In this document: one piece after another, positions 1 through 8,578 of the stretch | Position numbering within the stretch: the first letter of the stretch is position 1 | Layout of the letters: every line of letters begins with the position of its first letter | From: Benzoatithermus sp963720725 | GTDB lineage: Bacteria > Pseudomonadota > Alphaproteobacteria > Geminicoccales > Geminicoccaceae | DNA: 64,000 nt | Assembly: GCA_963720725.1 (NCBI GenBank) | Contig: CAVRGN010000003.1 | Span: forward strand, 124,001-188,000 | Direction: 5' to 3' | Made by a program: the position numbers and the translations under genes | The notes under the pieces: model-generated | Told to the model about the DNA's origin: nothing | What the model saw: only the letters and a program-made list of their open reading frames with translations | Databases searched by the model: none

Positions 1-43
1 CCAGCGTCAAGACCAGCTGTGGCAGCACGCGGTCTCCGGTCAT
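1..43 (-). CDS. flgH: FlgH flagellar L-ring protein, N-terminal fragment
   Basis: Only the first 14 codons lie in the window; they read MTGDRVLPQLVLTL and look like the start of a signal peptide. The ATG overlaps the flgA stop in an ATGA junction (43 down to 40), so the gene is translationally coupled to flgA. The identity is inferred from the common alphaproteobacterial order flgF-flgG-flgA-flgH, not from the few visible residues. Confidence 0.55.
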   Translation of the reverse strand, partial: MTGDRVLPQLVLTL

Positions 44-771
44 GGCGCGACGCTGCGCACCTCGACCCGTCGGGTCCCGATGACCAGGGCCTGGCGCACC
101 TCGCCGCTGACGGCATTGCGGACGCGGATGGTTTCGCCGGGCCGGCCGTTCTCCAACGCCTCCGCGGCAGTGACGATCTGCAAGCCGCCGCGGCGAAACG
201 CCATGCTGGCCTGGTCGCCGCGCCTGACCGCCCAGGGCTCGGCAACCTCGCCGGCGCGTACCGCACGGCCGGCGGCGAGCATCCTCACCGCCTCGCGACC
301 CACCAGGTCCTCGGGCCGCAGCACGCCGTCGTCCGGCAGGGCCGCGAGCGGCAGCCAGGCCGTGGCCAGGTCGCCCGTGGCGATCGCCTCTCCGCGCGCG
401 AGCGGCCGAATCGGCACCGGGACTTCCACCAGCTCGTCGACCCGGCCCGCGATCGGCACGGCCGACGCCTCGCCGGAGGGGAGGACCGCCTCGAGCCTGC
501 CCTGGAAGCGCCCGGTGCGGCGATCGTGTCGAAGTTCCGACAATGCCACGCGCATCTTGGTTCCGGCCCGGTTGGGCACCGCCACCGCCGGCTGGCGGAC
601 CTCGACCGCCAACTCGCCCGCCAGCCCGCGGCCGGCCAGCTCGTCCCGAACGAGATCGGCCACCATCTCCGCCGTCAGCGGCGCGCCGGCGGCCAATGCG
701 ATCTCGGCGGCGGCGAGCGGGTGAACGGGTGCCGCGACGCCGAGGACCAGGACGAAGGCGATCGTGCGCAT
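40..771 (-). CDS. flgA: FlgA, flagellar P-ring assembly chaperone
   Basis: A 243-residue protein with a short N-terminal signal peptide ending near AAA at residues 20-22, so it is probably exported to the periplasm. The C-terminal half has the SAF/FlgA pattern (about residues 110-240), including PLARGEAIATGDL and GRAVRAGE. FlgA helps FlgI assemble into the P ring around the rod. The gene lies 8 nt downstream of flgG and overlaps flgH by 4 nt, so it is part of the flgFGAH operon. The length is normal for the family. Confidence 0.9.
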   Translation of the reverse strand: MRTIAFVLVLGVAAPVHPLAAAEIALAAGAPLTAEMVADLVRDELAGRGLAGELAVEVRQPAVAVPNRAGTKMRVALSELRHDRRTGRFQGRLEAVLPSGEASAVPIAGRVDELVEVPVPIRPLARGEAIATGDLATAWLPLAALPDDGVLRPEDLVGREAVRMLAAGRAVRAGEVAEPWAVRRGDQASMAFRRGGLQIVTAAEALENGRPGETIRVRNAVSGEVRQALVIGTRRVEVRSVAP

Positions 772-779
772 CGACCGAC

Positions 780-1565
780 CTAGCGGAGCTGGGTCATGGT
801 GGCCATCATCTCGTCCGACGCGGCGATGACCTTCGAGTTCATGTCGTAGGCGCGCTGCGCCGCGATCAGGGCGGTGATCTCCTGCACCGGATTGACGTTG
901 GAGCTCTCCAGGAATCCCTGCAGGACGGTCCCCAAGCCTTCGGCCCCGGGCGGCCCTGCCAGCGCTGGGCCAGAAGCGGCGGTCTCCTGCAGCAGGTTGC
1001 TGCCGGTCGCCTCCAGCCCCGCCTCGTTGACGAAGGTGGCGAGCTGGAGCTGGCCCAGCTCCTGGTCCTCGACCTGGCCCGCGATCTTGGCCGAGATCAG
1101 GCCCTCCTGGTTGATCGACACCTCGACCGCATCCTCGGGGACGGTGACGCCGGGGCTCACCGTGTAGCCGTCGGGAGTGACCAGCTGGCCCTCGGGGCTG
1201 ATCTGGAAGTTGCCGGAGCGGGTATAGGCAAGGTCGCCGGTCGGCAGCTCGACGACGAAATAGCCGTTACCCTGGATCGCCAAGTCGAAGCTGTTCTCGG
1301 TGTTGACGAACTCGCCCTGGTCGTGGATCCGGTAGACCGCCGCGGTCTTTACGCCAAGGCCAAGCTGGACGCCCGCCGGCACGACGGTGCCTTCGGCCGA
1401 GCTGGTCGAGCCGATGCGGCGCTGGTTCTGGTAGAGCAGGTCCTGGAACTCGGCCCGACGGCGCTTGTAGCCGGTCGTGGTCATGTTCGCGATATTGTTC
1501 GAGATCACCTCGACATGCAGCTGCTGGGCCATCATGCCGGTGGCGGCGACACTCAACGAGCGCAT
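780..1565 (-). CDS. flgG: FlgG, flagellar distal rod protein
   Basis: A 261-residue rod protein. The N-terminal flagellar rod motif NNIANMTTTGYK is at residues 23-34. The C-terminal motif SSNVNPVQEITALIAAQRAY is typical of FlgG and forms the terminal coiled coil. The middle segment DLAIQGNGYFVV is the conserved FlgG/FlgE core. A purine-rich AAGGGG lies about 10 nt before the ATG. FlgG polymerises into the distal rod of the basal body. The gene follows flgF by 54 nt and precedes flgA in the same operon. Length and motifs are fully typical. Confidence 0.97.
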   Translation of the reverse strand: MRSLSVAATGMMAQQLHVEVISNNIANMTTTGYKRRRAEFQDLLYQNQRRIGSTSSAEGTVVPAGVQLGLGVKTAAVYRIHDQGEFVNTENSFDLAIQGNGYFVVELPTGDLAYTRSGNFQISPEGQLVTPDGYTVSPGVTVPEDAVEVSINQEGLISAKIAGQVEDQELGQLQLATFVNEAGLEATGSNLLQETAASGPALAGPPGAEGLGTVLQGFLESSNVNPVQEITALIAAQRAYDMNSKVIAASDEMMATMTQLR

Positions 1566-1619
1566 GGTCGGCTACCCCTTTCGTCCCCGGCTTCTAGCGC
1601 GGAGCACCTTTCGGCATGG

Positions 1620-2339
1620 TTAACCGGCGCCACGGCCGGCCCGCTCTATCGCCTGCCGTTCCAGCTCGTGCTCGGTGTCGAGCATGCGCTGGGCGCCTTC
1701 GAAGGCGCGCGCGGTGGCGAGCATCGTGGTCATCTCCAGGACCGGCTGGACGTTCGAGCCCTCGAGGGCGCCCTGGATCAGGTGCGCATCCTCCGCCGGT
1801 GCCGCCGCCTCGCCGGCCTCGAACAGCCCGTCGCCGACGCGGCGCAGCGCCTGCTCGTTGGCAAAGCCGTAGATACCGATCCGGGCGATCGGGCCGTTTC
1901 GACCCGACAGCGTGCCGTCGGCCGCCACCGCGATGCCGGTCTCGTCGGCGGCCAGGACGACGGCGTTGCCGCCGTCGTCGAGCAGCGGCCGACCGGCGGA
2001 GTCCACCAGCCGTCCGTCGGGCGCGATCTCCAGCCTCCCGGCACGTCCGTAGCGCGTGCCGCCATCACCCGCGAACGCCAGGTAGCCGTCGCCCTGGATG
2101 GCAAGGTCGAGCGGGTTGCCGGTCTGGGTGATCGGCCCCGGCGACAGATCGCGGGCGAGGCCCACGTCCTGGACGAAGGCCACTTGCCGGCTGCCGGTCC
2201 GGTGCAGCGTTTCCTCGAACACCATGTGCTCCGCGCGGTAGCCGGAGGTGGTGGCGTTGGCCAGGTTGTTCGCGACCGTCGTCATCTGCCGCTCGAGAGC
2301 GGATTGCCGGCTGAGGGCGAGGTAGCTGGTGGTGCGCAT
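1620..2339 (-). CDS. flgF: FlgF, flagellar proximal rod protein
   Basis: A 239-residue protein starting MRTTSYLALSRQ. The reading frame is open further upstream to 2489, but the ATG at 2339 is chosen because AAGGAG lies 8 nt before it and because FlgF proteins start with this motif. The rod signature NNLANATTSGYR follows at about residues 23-34, and the C-terminal SNVQPVLEMTTM matches the FlgF/FlgG family. It is the first gene of the flgF-flgG-flgA-flgH operon. A sigma54-type promoter lies 25-40 nt upstream of the start, giving a leader of about 15 nt. Confidence 0.95.
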   Translation of the reverse strand: MRTTSYLALSRQSALERQMTTVANNLANATTSGYRAEHMVFEETLHRTGSRQVAFVQDVGLARDLSPGPITQTGNPLDLAIQGDGYLAFAGDGGTRYGRAGRLEIAPDGRLVDSAGRPLLDDGGNAVVLAADETGIAVAADGTLSGRNGPIARIGIYGFANEQALRRVGDGLFEAGEAAAPAEDAHLIQGALEGSNVQPVLEMTTMLATARAFEGAQRMLDTEHELERQAIERAGRGAG

Positions 2340-2363
2340 CGCAAACTCCTTCGCCCCCGACCC

Positions 2364-2379
2364 AGCAAGCCGGATGCCA
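2364..2379 (-). promoter_or_regulatory. Sigma54 (-24/-12) promoter of the flgF operon
   Basis: On the minus strand the sequence reads TGGCAT, CCGGC, TTGCT. This matches the sigma54 consensus TGGCAC-N5-TTGCW at 10 of 11 positions, with the required 10 nt between the GG and GC cores. Transcription would start about 15 nt before the flgF ATG, just upstream of its AAGGAG. A near-identical site lies before fliK. FlbD, encoded in this window, is the expected activator. Confidence 0.75.
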
Positions 2380-2470
2380 GCTGCCGGATCCGGCTCGGGC
2401 AGGTGGCGAGGCCGCCGCTCGCGGCAGGAATTGCCGGGCAGAACTTGCCGCCACGTCGCCCTCTGCCGCG

Positions 2471-2485
2471 TTAGCGGCGCGTTAA
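2471..2485. promoter_or_regulatory. CtrA-type box between flgF and fliL
   Basis: TTAG, seven bases, TTAA followed by CC: one mismatch to the CtrA consensus TTAA-N7-TTAAC. It lies 75 nt before fliL and 132 nt before flgF. The flgF operon has its own sigma54 promoter, so the box probably drives fliL-fliM, which are CtrA-dependent in Caulobacter. Binding is inferred from the motif only. Confidence 0.6.
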
Positions 2486-2559
2486 CCACGCGCTGCTATC
2501 CCGGCTGGCGTCCCCGGGGACACCGGCGTTGACGAGCAGCGAACCAGGAGTGGCCGGCG

Positions 2560-3093
2560 ATGGCGACGAGCAGCGAGGCGGCGGGCGCGCCGGCGGGCAA
2601 GGGCAGGGGCAAGCTCCTGCTGCTGGGCGGAGTAGGCCTGATCCTGCTGCTGGCCGGCGGCGGTGCGGCCGCCTACTTCCTGGGCCTGTTCGGCGGTGGC
2701 GAAGCCGTCGCCGCGCACGGCGAGGCCGGGCCGGCGGCAGTCGAGACCCATGGCGCGGGGGAGCATGGCGAGGCCGCACAGGCCGGAGGAATCGCCTTCG
2801 TCGACATGCCGGACCTGATCGTCAACCTGCAGTCGCCGGCGCCCCGCCCCCGCTACCTCAAGCTCAGGATATCGCTCGAGGTCGCCGACGCGGCCGCCGT
2901 GGAGGCGGTCGGGCGGCTGATGCCGCGAGTTCTGGACAGCTTCCAGCTCTACCTCCGCGCGCTGACGCTGGACGACGTCCAGGGCGCCGCGGGCATGCAG
3001 CGGCTCAAGGAGGAACTCACCGCTCGCGTCAATCTCGCGGTCGAGCCTACGGCGGTGAACGCGGTGCTGCTCAAGGAAATGCTCGTCCAGTGA
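2560..3093 (+). CDS. fliL: FliL, flagellar basal body-associated protein
   Basis: A 177-residue protein with a short basic N terminus, one transmembrane helix at about residues 19-42, a low-complexity Ala/Gly/His linker, and a FliL domain from about residue 76 (FVDMPDLIVNL, then RYLKLRISLEV). FliL associates with the stator at the inner membrane. AGGAG lies 10 nt before the ATG. It is the first gene of fliL-fliM-DUF6468-motE, downstream of a CtrA-type box. Length and topology are typical. Confidence 0.93.
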   Translation: MATSSEAAGAPAGKGRGKLLLLGGVGLILLLAGGGAAAYFLGLFGGGEAVAAHGEAGPAAVETHGAGEHGEAAQAGGIAFVDMPDLIVNLQSPAPRPRYLKLRISLEVADAAAVEAVGRLMPRVLDSFQLYLRALTLDDVQGAAGMQRLKEELTARVNLAVEPTAVNAVLLKEMLVQ

Positions 3094-3113
3094 CCGGGAC
3101 CAAGGCGCGACCC

Positions 3114-4100
3114 ATGGCCACGATGGCTGCCGAGGACGACCTGATCGACCTGGTCGGTCCCGACGAGAATGGCGAGCAGGACCTCGCGGGCGAACGCATC
3201 GCCGGTGATCTCAGCGGGATCATGGCGCTGGTCCAGTCGCGCGACATCACCTACGAACGCCTGCCGATGCTGGAAGTGGTGTTCGACCGCCTGGAGCGGA
3301 TGCTCACCACCAGCGTACGCAACTTCACCTCCGAGAACGTCGACATCAGCCTGGAGAACATCACGGCCCAGCGATTCAGCGACTACATGAACACCGTGTC
3401 GAGCCCGGCGATGATCGCGATCTTCAAGGCAGTCCAGTGGGACAATTATGGTCTGATCGCCGTTGACAGTGCGATGATCTACTCGATCGTCGACGTGCTG
3501 CTCGGCGGGCGGCGCGGCACGGCGCCCATGCGGATCGAGGGCCGCCCCTACACGACCATCGAGGCGTCCCTCGTCGAGCGGCTGGTGCGACTGATCCTGG
3601 ACGATCTCAGCCAGGCCTTCGCGCCGATCACGCCGGTCAGCTTTCGCTTCGAGCGGATGGAAACCAATCCGCGCTTCGCGGCGATCGCCCGGCCGGGCAA
3701 TGGCTGCATCGTCTTCCGCTTGCGGGTCGATCTCGAGGACCGCGGCGGCACCGTCGAGTTCCTGATCCCCTACGCCACCCTGGAGCCCGCGCGCGACCTG
3801 CTGCTGCAGATGTTCATGGGCGAGAAGTTCGGGCGCGACTCGATCTGGGAGAACCACCTCGCCAATGAGATCTGGGTCACCGGAGTGGAGCTTCGCGCCG
3901 TGCTGGAGGAACTCACCGTAAGCTTGAGCGACATTCTCAGCCTGGAAGTGGGCAGCACGCTGAGGTTGAGCGCCGGGACGGATCCGCAGGTGCTGCTGCG
4001 CTGCGGCCAGGTCGCGATGGCGCGGGGGCGGATCGGCCGGACCGGCGATCGGCTCGTGGTCAGGATCGAGGACCGGATCGAGCGCGAGATGCGGGCATGA
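3114..4100 (+). CDS. fliM: FliM, flagellar motor switch protein
   Basis: A 328-residue switch protein with a CheC-like middle domain (about residues 45-230, with LLGGRRGTAP) and a C-terminal SpoA domain (about 245-320). It links CheY signalling to FliG and FliN in the C ring. The ATG at 3114 has AAGG 8 nt upstream. An in-frame GTG at 3090 overlaps the fliL stop and would add eight residues. The classical N-terminal CheY-binding motif (LSQDEIDALL-like) is poorly conserved: only EDDLIDLVG is seen. The gene ends in an ATGA overlap with the next gene. Confidence 0.95.
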   Translation: MATMAAEDDLIDLVGPDENGEQDLAGERIAGDLSGIMALVQSRDITYERLPMLEVVFDRLERMLTTSVRNFTSENVDISLENITAQRFSDYMNTVSSPAMIAIFKAVQWDNYGLIAVDSAMIYSIVDVLLGGRRGTAPMRIEGRPYTTIEASLVERLVRLILDDLSQAFAPITPVSFRFERMETNPRFAAIARPGNGCIVFRLRVDLEDRGGTVEFLIPYATLEPARDLLLQMFMGEKFGRDSIWENHLANEIWVTGVELRAVLEELTVSLSDILSLEVGSTLRLSAGTDPQVLLRCGQVAMARGRIGRTGDRLVVRIEDRIEREMRA

Positions 4101-4564
4101 TCGCGCTCGCGACGGACATGGTCATGGCGTTCCTCCTGGTGCTGACCACCAGCTGGTGCGTCCTCCTCTACCGCCGGCTCGATCGGCTGAAGGTGGAGCG
4201 TAGCGACATCGAAACGTTCCTGGGTGCCGTCGACGGCGCGGTTCGGCGGGCCGAGCAGGCGGTGGCCGGCATCCGCGACGGGGTCGGCGAGGCCCAGCGC
4301 CAGCTGGCGACCGAACAGGGACAGGCGCAGCAACGCGCGGCCGAGCTCGCGCGGCTGGTCGACAGCGCCGGTCGCATGGCACGCCGGGTCGAATCGGCCA
4401 TCCATCAGGGCGCCAGGGCGATGGCCGAGGACAGCCTCGAACGGGACCGCGACGGTGCCGGCGGGAGCAAGCAAGCGCCGCACACCGAAGCCGAAGCGCG
4501 CGAGCGCCCGCGCCGGCCGCGCATCGAGGCCGAACTGCTCAAGGTGCTCGAGGCGTTGCGTTGA
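4097..4564 (+). CDS. DUF6468-type flagellar-operon membrane protein
   Basis: A 155-residue protein with one N-terminal transmembrane helix (about residues 8-25, FLLVLTTSWCVLLYRRL), a long helical region rich in Ala, Arg and Glu that is probably a coiled coil (about 35-110), and a basic C-terminal tail ending EAELLKVLEALR. This matches my recollection of the DUF6468 proteins found after fliM in Rhodospirillales flagellar operons; no mechanism is known to me. It overlaps fliM (ATGA) and the next gene (TTGA), so it is translationally coupled to both. A motor-related role is inferred from context. Confidence 0.75.
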   Translation: MIALATDMVMAFLLVLTTSWCVLLYRRLDRLKVERSDIETFLGAVDGAVRRAEQAVAGIRDGVGEAQRQLATEQGQAQQRAAELARLVDSAGRMARRVESAIHQGARAMAEDSLERDRDGAGGSKQAPHTEAEARERPRRPRIEAELLKVLEALR

Positions 4565-5271
4565 GCAGGCGGAGCCGCCCGGGCCCGTTCGCCGCGCGCT
4601 CGCGCCTGCTGCTGTTCACCGCAGGCATCTTGACCATGGCGGCCCTGATGCGCCTACCATTGCCGGCGCTACCCTGGACGCCGGGCCAATCCGACGCTCC
4701 TGCCGCTGCGGCCCCGCCTGCCTGGTCGCAGCTGCGTGCGCTCGAACCGGGGAACGGGCCGGAGCCGGAGGTCACCCCACGACCGCCGACGCCCAACGTC
4801 GCGGCCGCGCCAACGGCGCCAGCGCGGGAACCAGGCAGCCCTGCCACCCTGGATCCGCTCACCGTGGCGGCGCTGCAGGCGATGGCCGACGAGCTGAGCC
4901 GCCACAGGCAGGATATCGACGAGCGCGAGCGGCGGGTCGCGTTGCGCGAGGCGGTGATGGCCTCGGTCGAGGCCAGGATCGGCGAGCAGCTCACGCGACT
5001 CGAGGCGCTGAAAGACGAGCTCCAGCGCCTGAACGGGCAGGTCGACGCGGAGCAGCAGGCCAAGGTCGCGCAGATGGTCAAGGTCTACGAGGCGATGAAG
5101 GCCAAGAACGCGGCGGCCATCTTCGAGCCGATGGCGCTCGACCTGCTGCTGCCCATCGTGCGCGGCATGCGCGAGACCAAGGTGGCGGCGATCGTCGCCG
5201 AGATGGACCCGGCGAAGGCGCGGGCGCTCACGGCGGAGCTGGTGCGCAAGGGCAGCGCGGCACCGCCGTGA
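4561..5271 (+). CDS. MotE-like flagellar periplasmic chaperone
   Basis: A 236-residue protein with an N-terminal membrane anchor (about residues 13-30), a Pro/Ala-rich linker to about residue 95, a coiled coil (about 100-175), and a C-terminal MgtE-N-like segment with KAKNAAAIFEPM and VAAIVAEMDPAKAR. MotE proteins act as chaperones for the stator-associated protein MotC in rhizobia. The start is a TTG whose bases overlap the previous stop (TTGA); no in-frame ATG precedes the anchor. It ends the fliL operon; a convergent ABC operon follows. Confidence 0.75.
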   Translation: MSRRSRPGPFAARSRLLLFTAGILTMAALMRLPLPALPWTPGQSDAPAAAAPPAWSQLRALEPGNGPEPEVTPRPPTPNVAAAPTAPAREPGSPATLDPLTVAALQAMADELSRHRQDIDERERRVALREAVMASVEARIGEQLTRLEALKDELQRLNGQVDAEQQAKVAQMVKVYEAMKAKNAAAIFEPMALDLLLPIVRGMRETKVAAIVAEMDPAKARALTAELVRKGSAAPP

Positions 5272-5285
5272 CAGACCCGGGCCGC

Positions 5286-5978
5286 TCAGGCGACCGGACG
5301 GCGCAGGTGGGCATGCAGGCGGTGCTCGGCCATGCGGAACAGCCAGACCAGAGCGAAGGTCAGCACCAGGTAGAACAAGCCGGCGGTGATGAAGGCCTCG
5401 TAGGGGGCGTAGGTGCGCGATTGCACCAGCCGGGCGGCGCCGGTCAGGTCGAGGATGGTGACCACGCTGGCGACCGCACTGCCGTGCAGCATGAAGATGA
5501 CTTCGTTGCCGTAGGCCGGCAGCGCGCGGCGAAAGGCGCTGGGGAGGATGATCCGACGCAGCATCAGGAACGGCGACATGCCGGCGGCCTTGGCCGCCTC
5601 GACCTCACCCGTGGGTGTGACCTCGATGGCACCGCGCAGGATCTCCGTGGTGTAGGCCGCGGTGTTGAGCGCGAAGGCGAGGAGCGCACAGAACCACGCC
5701 TGTTTGAGCAGCGGCCAGACTACGCTCTGCTGCACGACCTCGAACTGGCCGAGCCCGTAATAGATCAGGAACAGCTGGATCAGCAGCGGCGTGCCGCGAA
5801 AGAAGTAGGTGTAGGCCCAGACCGGCCAATTCACCAGCGGGTTGTGCGAGGTTCGCGCCACCGCCAAGGGGATCGACAGGCAGAGCCCGATCGCCAGGGC
5901 CGCCGCCACCATCCAGACCGTGGTCCAAAGTCCCTGGAAATAGAGCGGAAGATTGTCGAAGACGATTTTAATGTCCAT
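5286..5978 (-). CDS. Polar amino-acid ABC transporter permease (HisM/ArtM-like)
   Basis: A 230-residue inner-membrane protein with about five hydrophobic helices. The family signature YFFRGTPLLIQLFLIYYGLGQ is at about residues 58-78. The EAA loop, which contacts the ATPase, is at about 126-150 (EVEAAKAAGMSPFLMLRRI). It is the second permease of the operon and overlaps the first by 11 nt. With its partner it forms the channel for a His/Lys/Arg/ornithine-type solute; the exact substrate cannot be read from sequence. Confidence 0.9.
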   Translation of the reverse strand: MDIKIVFDNLPLYFQGLWTTVWMVAAALAIGLCLSIPLAVARTSHNPLVNWPVWAYTYFFRGTPLLIQLFLIYYGLGQFEVVQQSVVWPLLKQAWFCALLAFALNTAAYTTEILRGAIEVTPTGEVEAAKAAGMSPFLMLRRIILPSAFRRALPAYGNEVIFMLHGSAVASVVTILDLTGAARLVQSRTYAPYEAFITAGLFYLVLTFALVWLFRMAEHRLHAHLRRPVA

Positions 5979-6669
5979 GGACCGGCCGCCGGTATGGCTT
6001 CTCGGCGCGTCGCTCGGCCCAGCCGAGCAACACGGTCGAGACGGTCGTCAACACCAGATAAATCGCCGCCGCCGCCAAGTAGAAGTTGAACGGCTCGCGA
6101 GTCGAGCTGGCCGCCTTGCCGGCGGTAAACAGCAGATCGGGCAAGCCGATCACCGACAGGAGTGCCGTCGTCTTCAGCAACACCAGGCAGTTGTTGCCGA
6201 AGCCCGGCAGCGCGTAGCGGACCGTCTGCGGCACGAGGATCTCGCGGAACACCTGCCAGCGGCTCATGCCGAATGCCTGCCCCGCCTCGAGCTGGCCCGG
6301 CGGCACGGCGAGAATCGCGCCGCGAAAGGTCTCGGTCATGTAGGCGCCGTAGATGAACCCGATGGTCAGCACGCCGGCAATGAACGGGCTGACGTCGATA
6401 TACTCCTCGTAGCCGAGGAACTCACCGATCTGATTGACGGCCATTTGGCCGCCGAAGAAGATCAGCAACATCAGGACGAGATCCGGCACACCGCGGATCA
6501 GCGTCGTGTAGACGCCGGCGAAACCCTGCGCCGCCACCGACCGGGAGGTCTTCGCCAGGGCCCCGAGCACCCCAAGCGCGGTCGCCACGGCGAGCGAGAC
6601 CAGCGCCGCCTCGACGGTCAGCACGGTGCCGGCAAGCAGGCTTTGCCCGTATCCGCCGAGGTCCAGCAC
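5968..6669 (-). CDS. Polar amino-acid ABC transporter permease (HisQ-like)
   Basis: A 233-residue inner-membrane permease with about five hydrophobic segments. The signature TLIRGVPDLVLMLLIFFGGQ is at about residues 56-75, and the EAA loop LEAGQAFGMSRWQVFREIL is at about 127-145. It pairs with the overlapping downstream permease as a heterodimeric channel. It lies 69 nt after the binding-protein gene in an operon of order ATPase, binding protein, permease, permease. The HisQ label rests on family resemblance and gene order. Confidence 0.9.
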   Translation of the reverse strand: MLDLGGYGQSLLAGTVLTVEAALVSLAVATALGVLGALAKTSRSVAAQGFAGVYTTLIRGVPDLVLMLLIFFGGQMAVNQIGEFLGYEEYIDVSPFIAGVLTIGFIYGAYMTETFRGAILAVPPGQLEAGQAFGMSRWQVFREILVPQTVRYALPGFGNNCLVLLKTTALLSVIGLPDLLFTAGKAASSTREPFNFYLAAAAIYLVLTTVSTVLLGWAERRAEKPYRRPVHGH

Positions 6670-6738
6670 GGTCAGTGGGACCCGCAGAGACTAGCGACGG
6701 CGACACTCATCGCACCGGACGCCGTCGGATGGTCCATG

Positions 6739-7527
6739 TCAGCTGCCGTAGACGTCGAAGTCGAAATACTTGGCGGCGATCCTGTCCCAGGTGCCATCGG
6801 CCCGGATGGCGTCGATCGCCTCGTTGAACTTGTCGCGCAGGTCGGTGTCCGACTTGCGCAGCGCGATGCCGACGCCCGAACCGAACCATTTCGGGTCGGT
6901 ATAGCTCGGGCCGACGAACTCGAATTCCTTGCCCTGGTCCGTCTTGAGCAGCCCTTCGTTCAGGGTCACGGTGTCCGCGAGCAACAGGTCGACGCGTCCG
7001 GAGACCAGATCGAGGTTGGCCTCGTCCTGGGTGCCGTAGCGGACGATCTCGACCGAATCGCCGAAATTGTCGGTGAGGAAGCTGTCGTGAATGGTCGCGC
7101 GCTGCACGCCCACCCGCTTGCCTGCCAGTGCTTCCTTGGAAATTTCGGTGACCGTACCCTTCTTGGCCACGAACCGGGCCGGCGTCTGGTAGTACTTTTT
7201 GGTGAACTCGACCTTCTGCTTGCGCTCCTCGGTGATCGACATCGAGGCCACGATCGCGTCGAACTTCTTCGCGAGCAACGCTGGGATCATGCCGTCCCAA
7301 TCCTGCTGAACCAAGGTGCACTCGACCTTCATCTGCTCACAAAGTGCCATGGCGATGTCGATGTCGAAACCCACCAGATTGCCGCTTGGGTCGATCGAGT
7401 TGAACGGCGGATAGGCGCCCTCGGTGCCGATACGCACCTTGGTCCAGTCCTTGGCCTGGGCCTCGCTGGCCAGGAGCGCGAGGCCGGCGATCGCGGCCAA
7501 GGCCAGCCGGCGGATGAGTGGCGTCAT
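6739..7527 (-). CDS. Periplasmic amino-acid-binding protein of ABC transporter (SBP family 3)
   Basis: A 262-residue secreted protein. The signal peptide covers about residues 1-25 and cleaves after SEAQA. The mature start KDWTKVRIGTEGAYPPFNSI is the hallmark of Lys/Arg/ornithine/His-binding proteins, and GFDIDIAMALCEQM follows. The frame is open upstream to 7797, but the ATG at 7527 is chosen because GGAGG lies 8 nt before it and the signal peptide starts there. It should capture a basic amino acid or related compound for the two downstream permeases. Confidence 0.92.
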   Translation of the reverse strand: MTPLIRRLALAAIAGLALLASEAQAKDWTKVRIGTEGAYPPFNSIDPSGNLVGFDIDIAMALCEQMKVECTLVQQDWDGMIPALLAKKFDAIVASMSITEERKQKVEFTKKYYQTPARFVAKKGTVTEISKEALAGKRVGVQRATIHDSFLTDNFGDSVEIVRYGTQDEANLDLVSGRVDLLLADTVTLNEGLLKTDQGKEFEFVGPSYTDPKWFGSGVGIALRKSDTDLRDKFNEAIDAIRADGTWDRIAAKYFDFDVYGS

Positions 7528-7588
7528 GGTGGTGTCCTCCATGGGTTCGAGCGCCGAGGGCTCGTGACTCGGCCGACTTCCGGTGGCG

Positions 7589-8386
7589 TCAGGCGGCCGC
7601 CCCCTGGCCCTGCTTGGTAAAGTTGAACAGGAACTGGCGGAACCTTTCGCTCGGCGGATCGGCAAACATCCCGTGCGGCTCGCCCTGGGCTTCGATCCTG
7701 CCCTGATGCAGGAACACCACCTCGCTCGCGACGTCGCGAGCGAACCCCATCTCGTGGGTGACGACGAGCATGGTCCGACCCTCGTCGGCCAGATCACGCA
7801 TCACTTTCAGGACTTCGCCCACAAGTTCGGGATCCAGCGCCGAGGTCGGCTCGTCGAACAGCATCACGGTCGGCTCCATCGCCAGCGCACGGGCGATCGC
7901 CGCCCGCTGCTGCTGCCCGCCCGAGATGTGCGCCGGATAGGCGTCGCGGCGCTGGAAGATCCCGACCTTGTGGAGCAGCGCCTCGGCGCGCTCGATCGCT
8001 TGCTTGCGCGGCACCTTCAGAACATGGATCGGAGCTTCGATGATGTTCTCCAGGATCGTCATGTGCGACCACAGATTGAAGCTCTGGAACACCATCGCAA
8101 GCTTGGCGCGGATGCGCGCGAGCTGGCGCGGATCCTTGGCCTGAAGGCTGCCGCCGCGGCCGGGCGTCAGAGCGATCTCTTCGCCGGCCACCGCGATCCG
8201 GCCCTCGTTCGGCGTCTCCAGCAGGTTGATGCAGCGCAGGAACGTGCTCTTGCCGGAGCCGCTGGCGCCAAGGATCGCGATCACGTCCCCCTTGCGCGCC
8301 TGGACCGAGATGCCCTTGAGCACCTCCACCTGGCCGAACTGCTTTTTGATGCCCTCGGCCGCCAGGGCGGGCGGATTCTGTGTCAT
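7589..8386 (-). CDS. Polar amino-acid ABC transporter ATP-binding protein (HisP/GlnQ-like)
   Basis: A 265-residue cytoplasmic ATPase. It contains Walker A GASGSGKST, a Q-loop in VFQSFNLWSHMT, the signature SGGQQQR, Walker B VMLFDEPTSALDPE and a switch histidine in VVTHEMGF. The start MTQNPPALAAEGIKKQFG at 8386 fits family alignments; the frame is open to 8509 without sense. No clear ribosome site is visible. It energises the two permeases at 5286-6669 and is the first gene of the operon. Confidence 0.92.
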   Translation of the reverse strand: MTQNPPALAAEGIKKQFGQVEVLKGISVQARKGDVIAILGASGSGKSTFLRCINLLETPNEGRIAVAGEEIALTPGRGGSLQAKDPRQLARIRAKLAMVFQSFNLWSHMTILENIIEAPIHVLKVPRKQAIERAEALLHKVGIFQRRDAYPAHISGGQQQRAAIARALAMEPTVMLFDEPTSALDPELVGEVLKVMRDLADEGRTMLVVTHEMGFARDVASEVVFLHQGRIEAQGEPHGMFADPPSERFRQFLFNFTKQGQGAAA

Positions 8387-8578
8387 AGTGGGGCTCGGCG
8401 GCTCCGTTCTCTGGGCGTGGGCCGAGTTTGCGCCCGTTACGCGCCGGTCTGTCAAGTCCAAGAAACGATGCGGCCACTGGGTGCCGTCGGCGTGGCGCTG
8501 CCAGCCCATGCGCCCCGCATGCTCACGGCCAGCGGGGGCAGTCCATTCAAACCCGAGGCGGTTCGGCTGCAGCCACGG

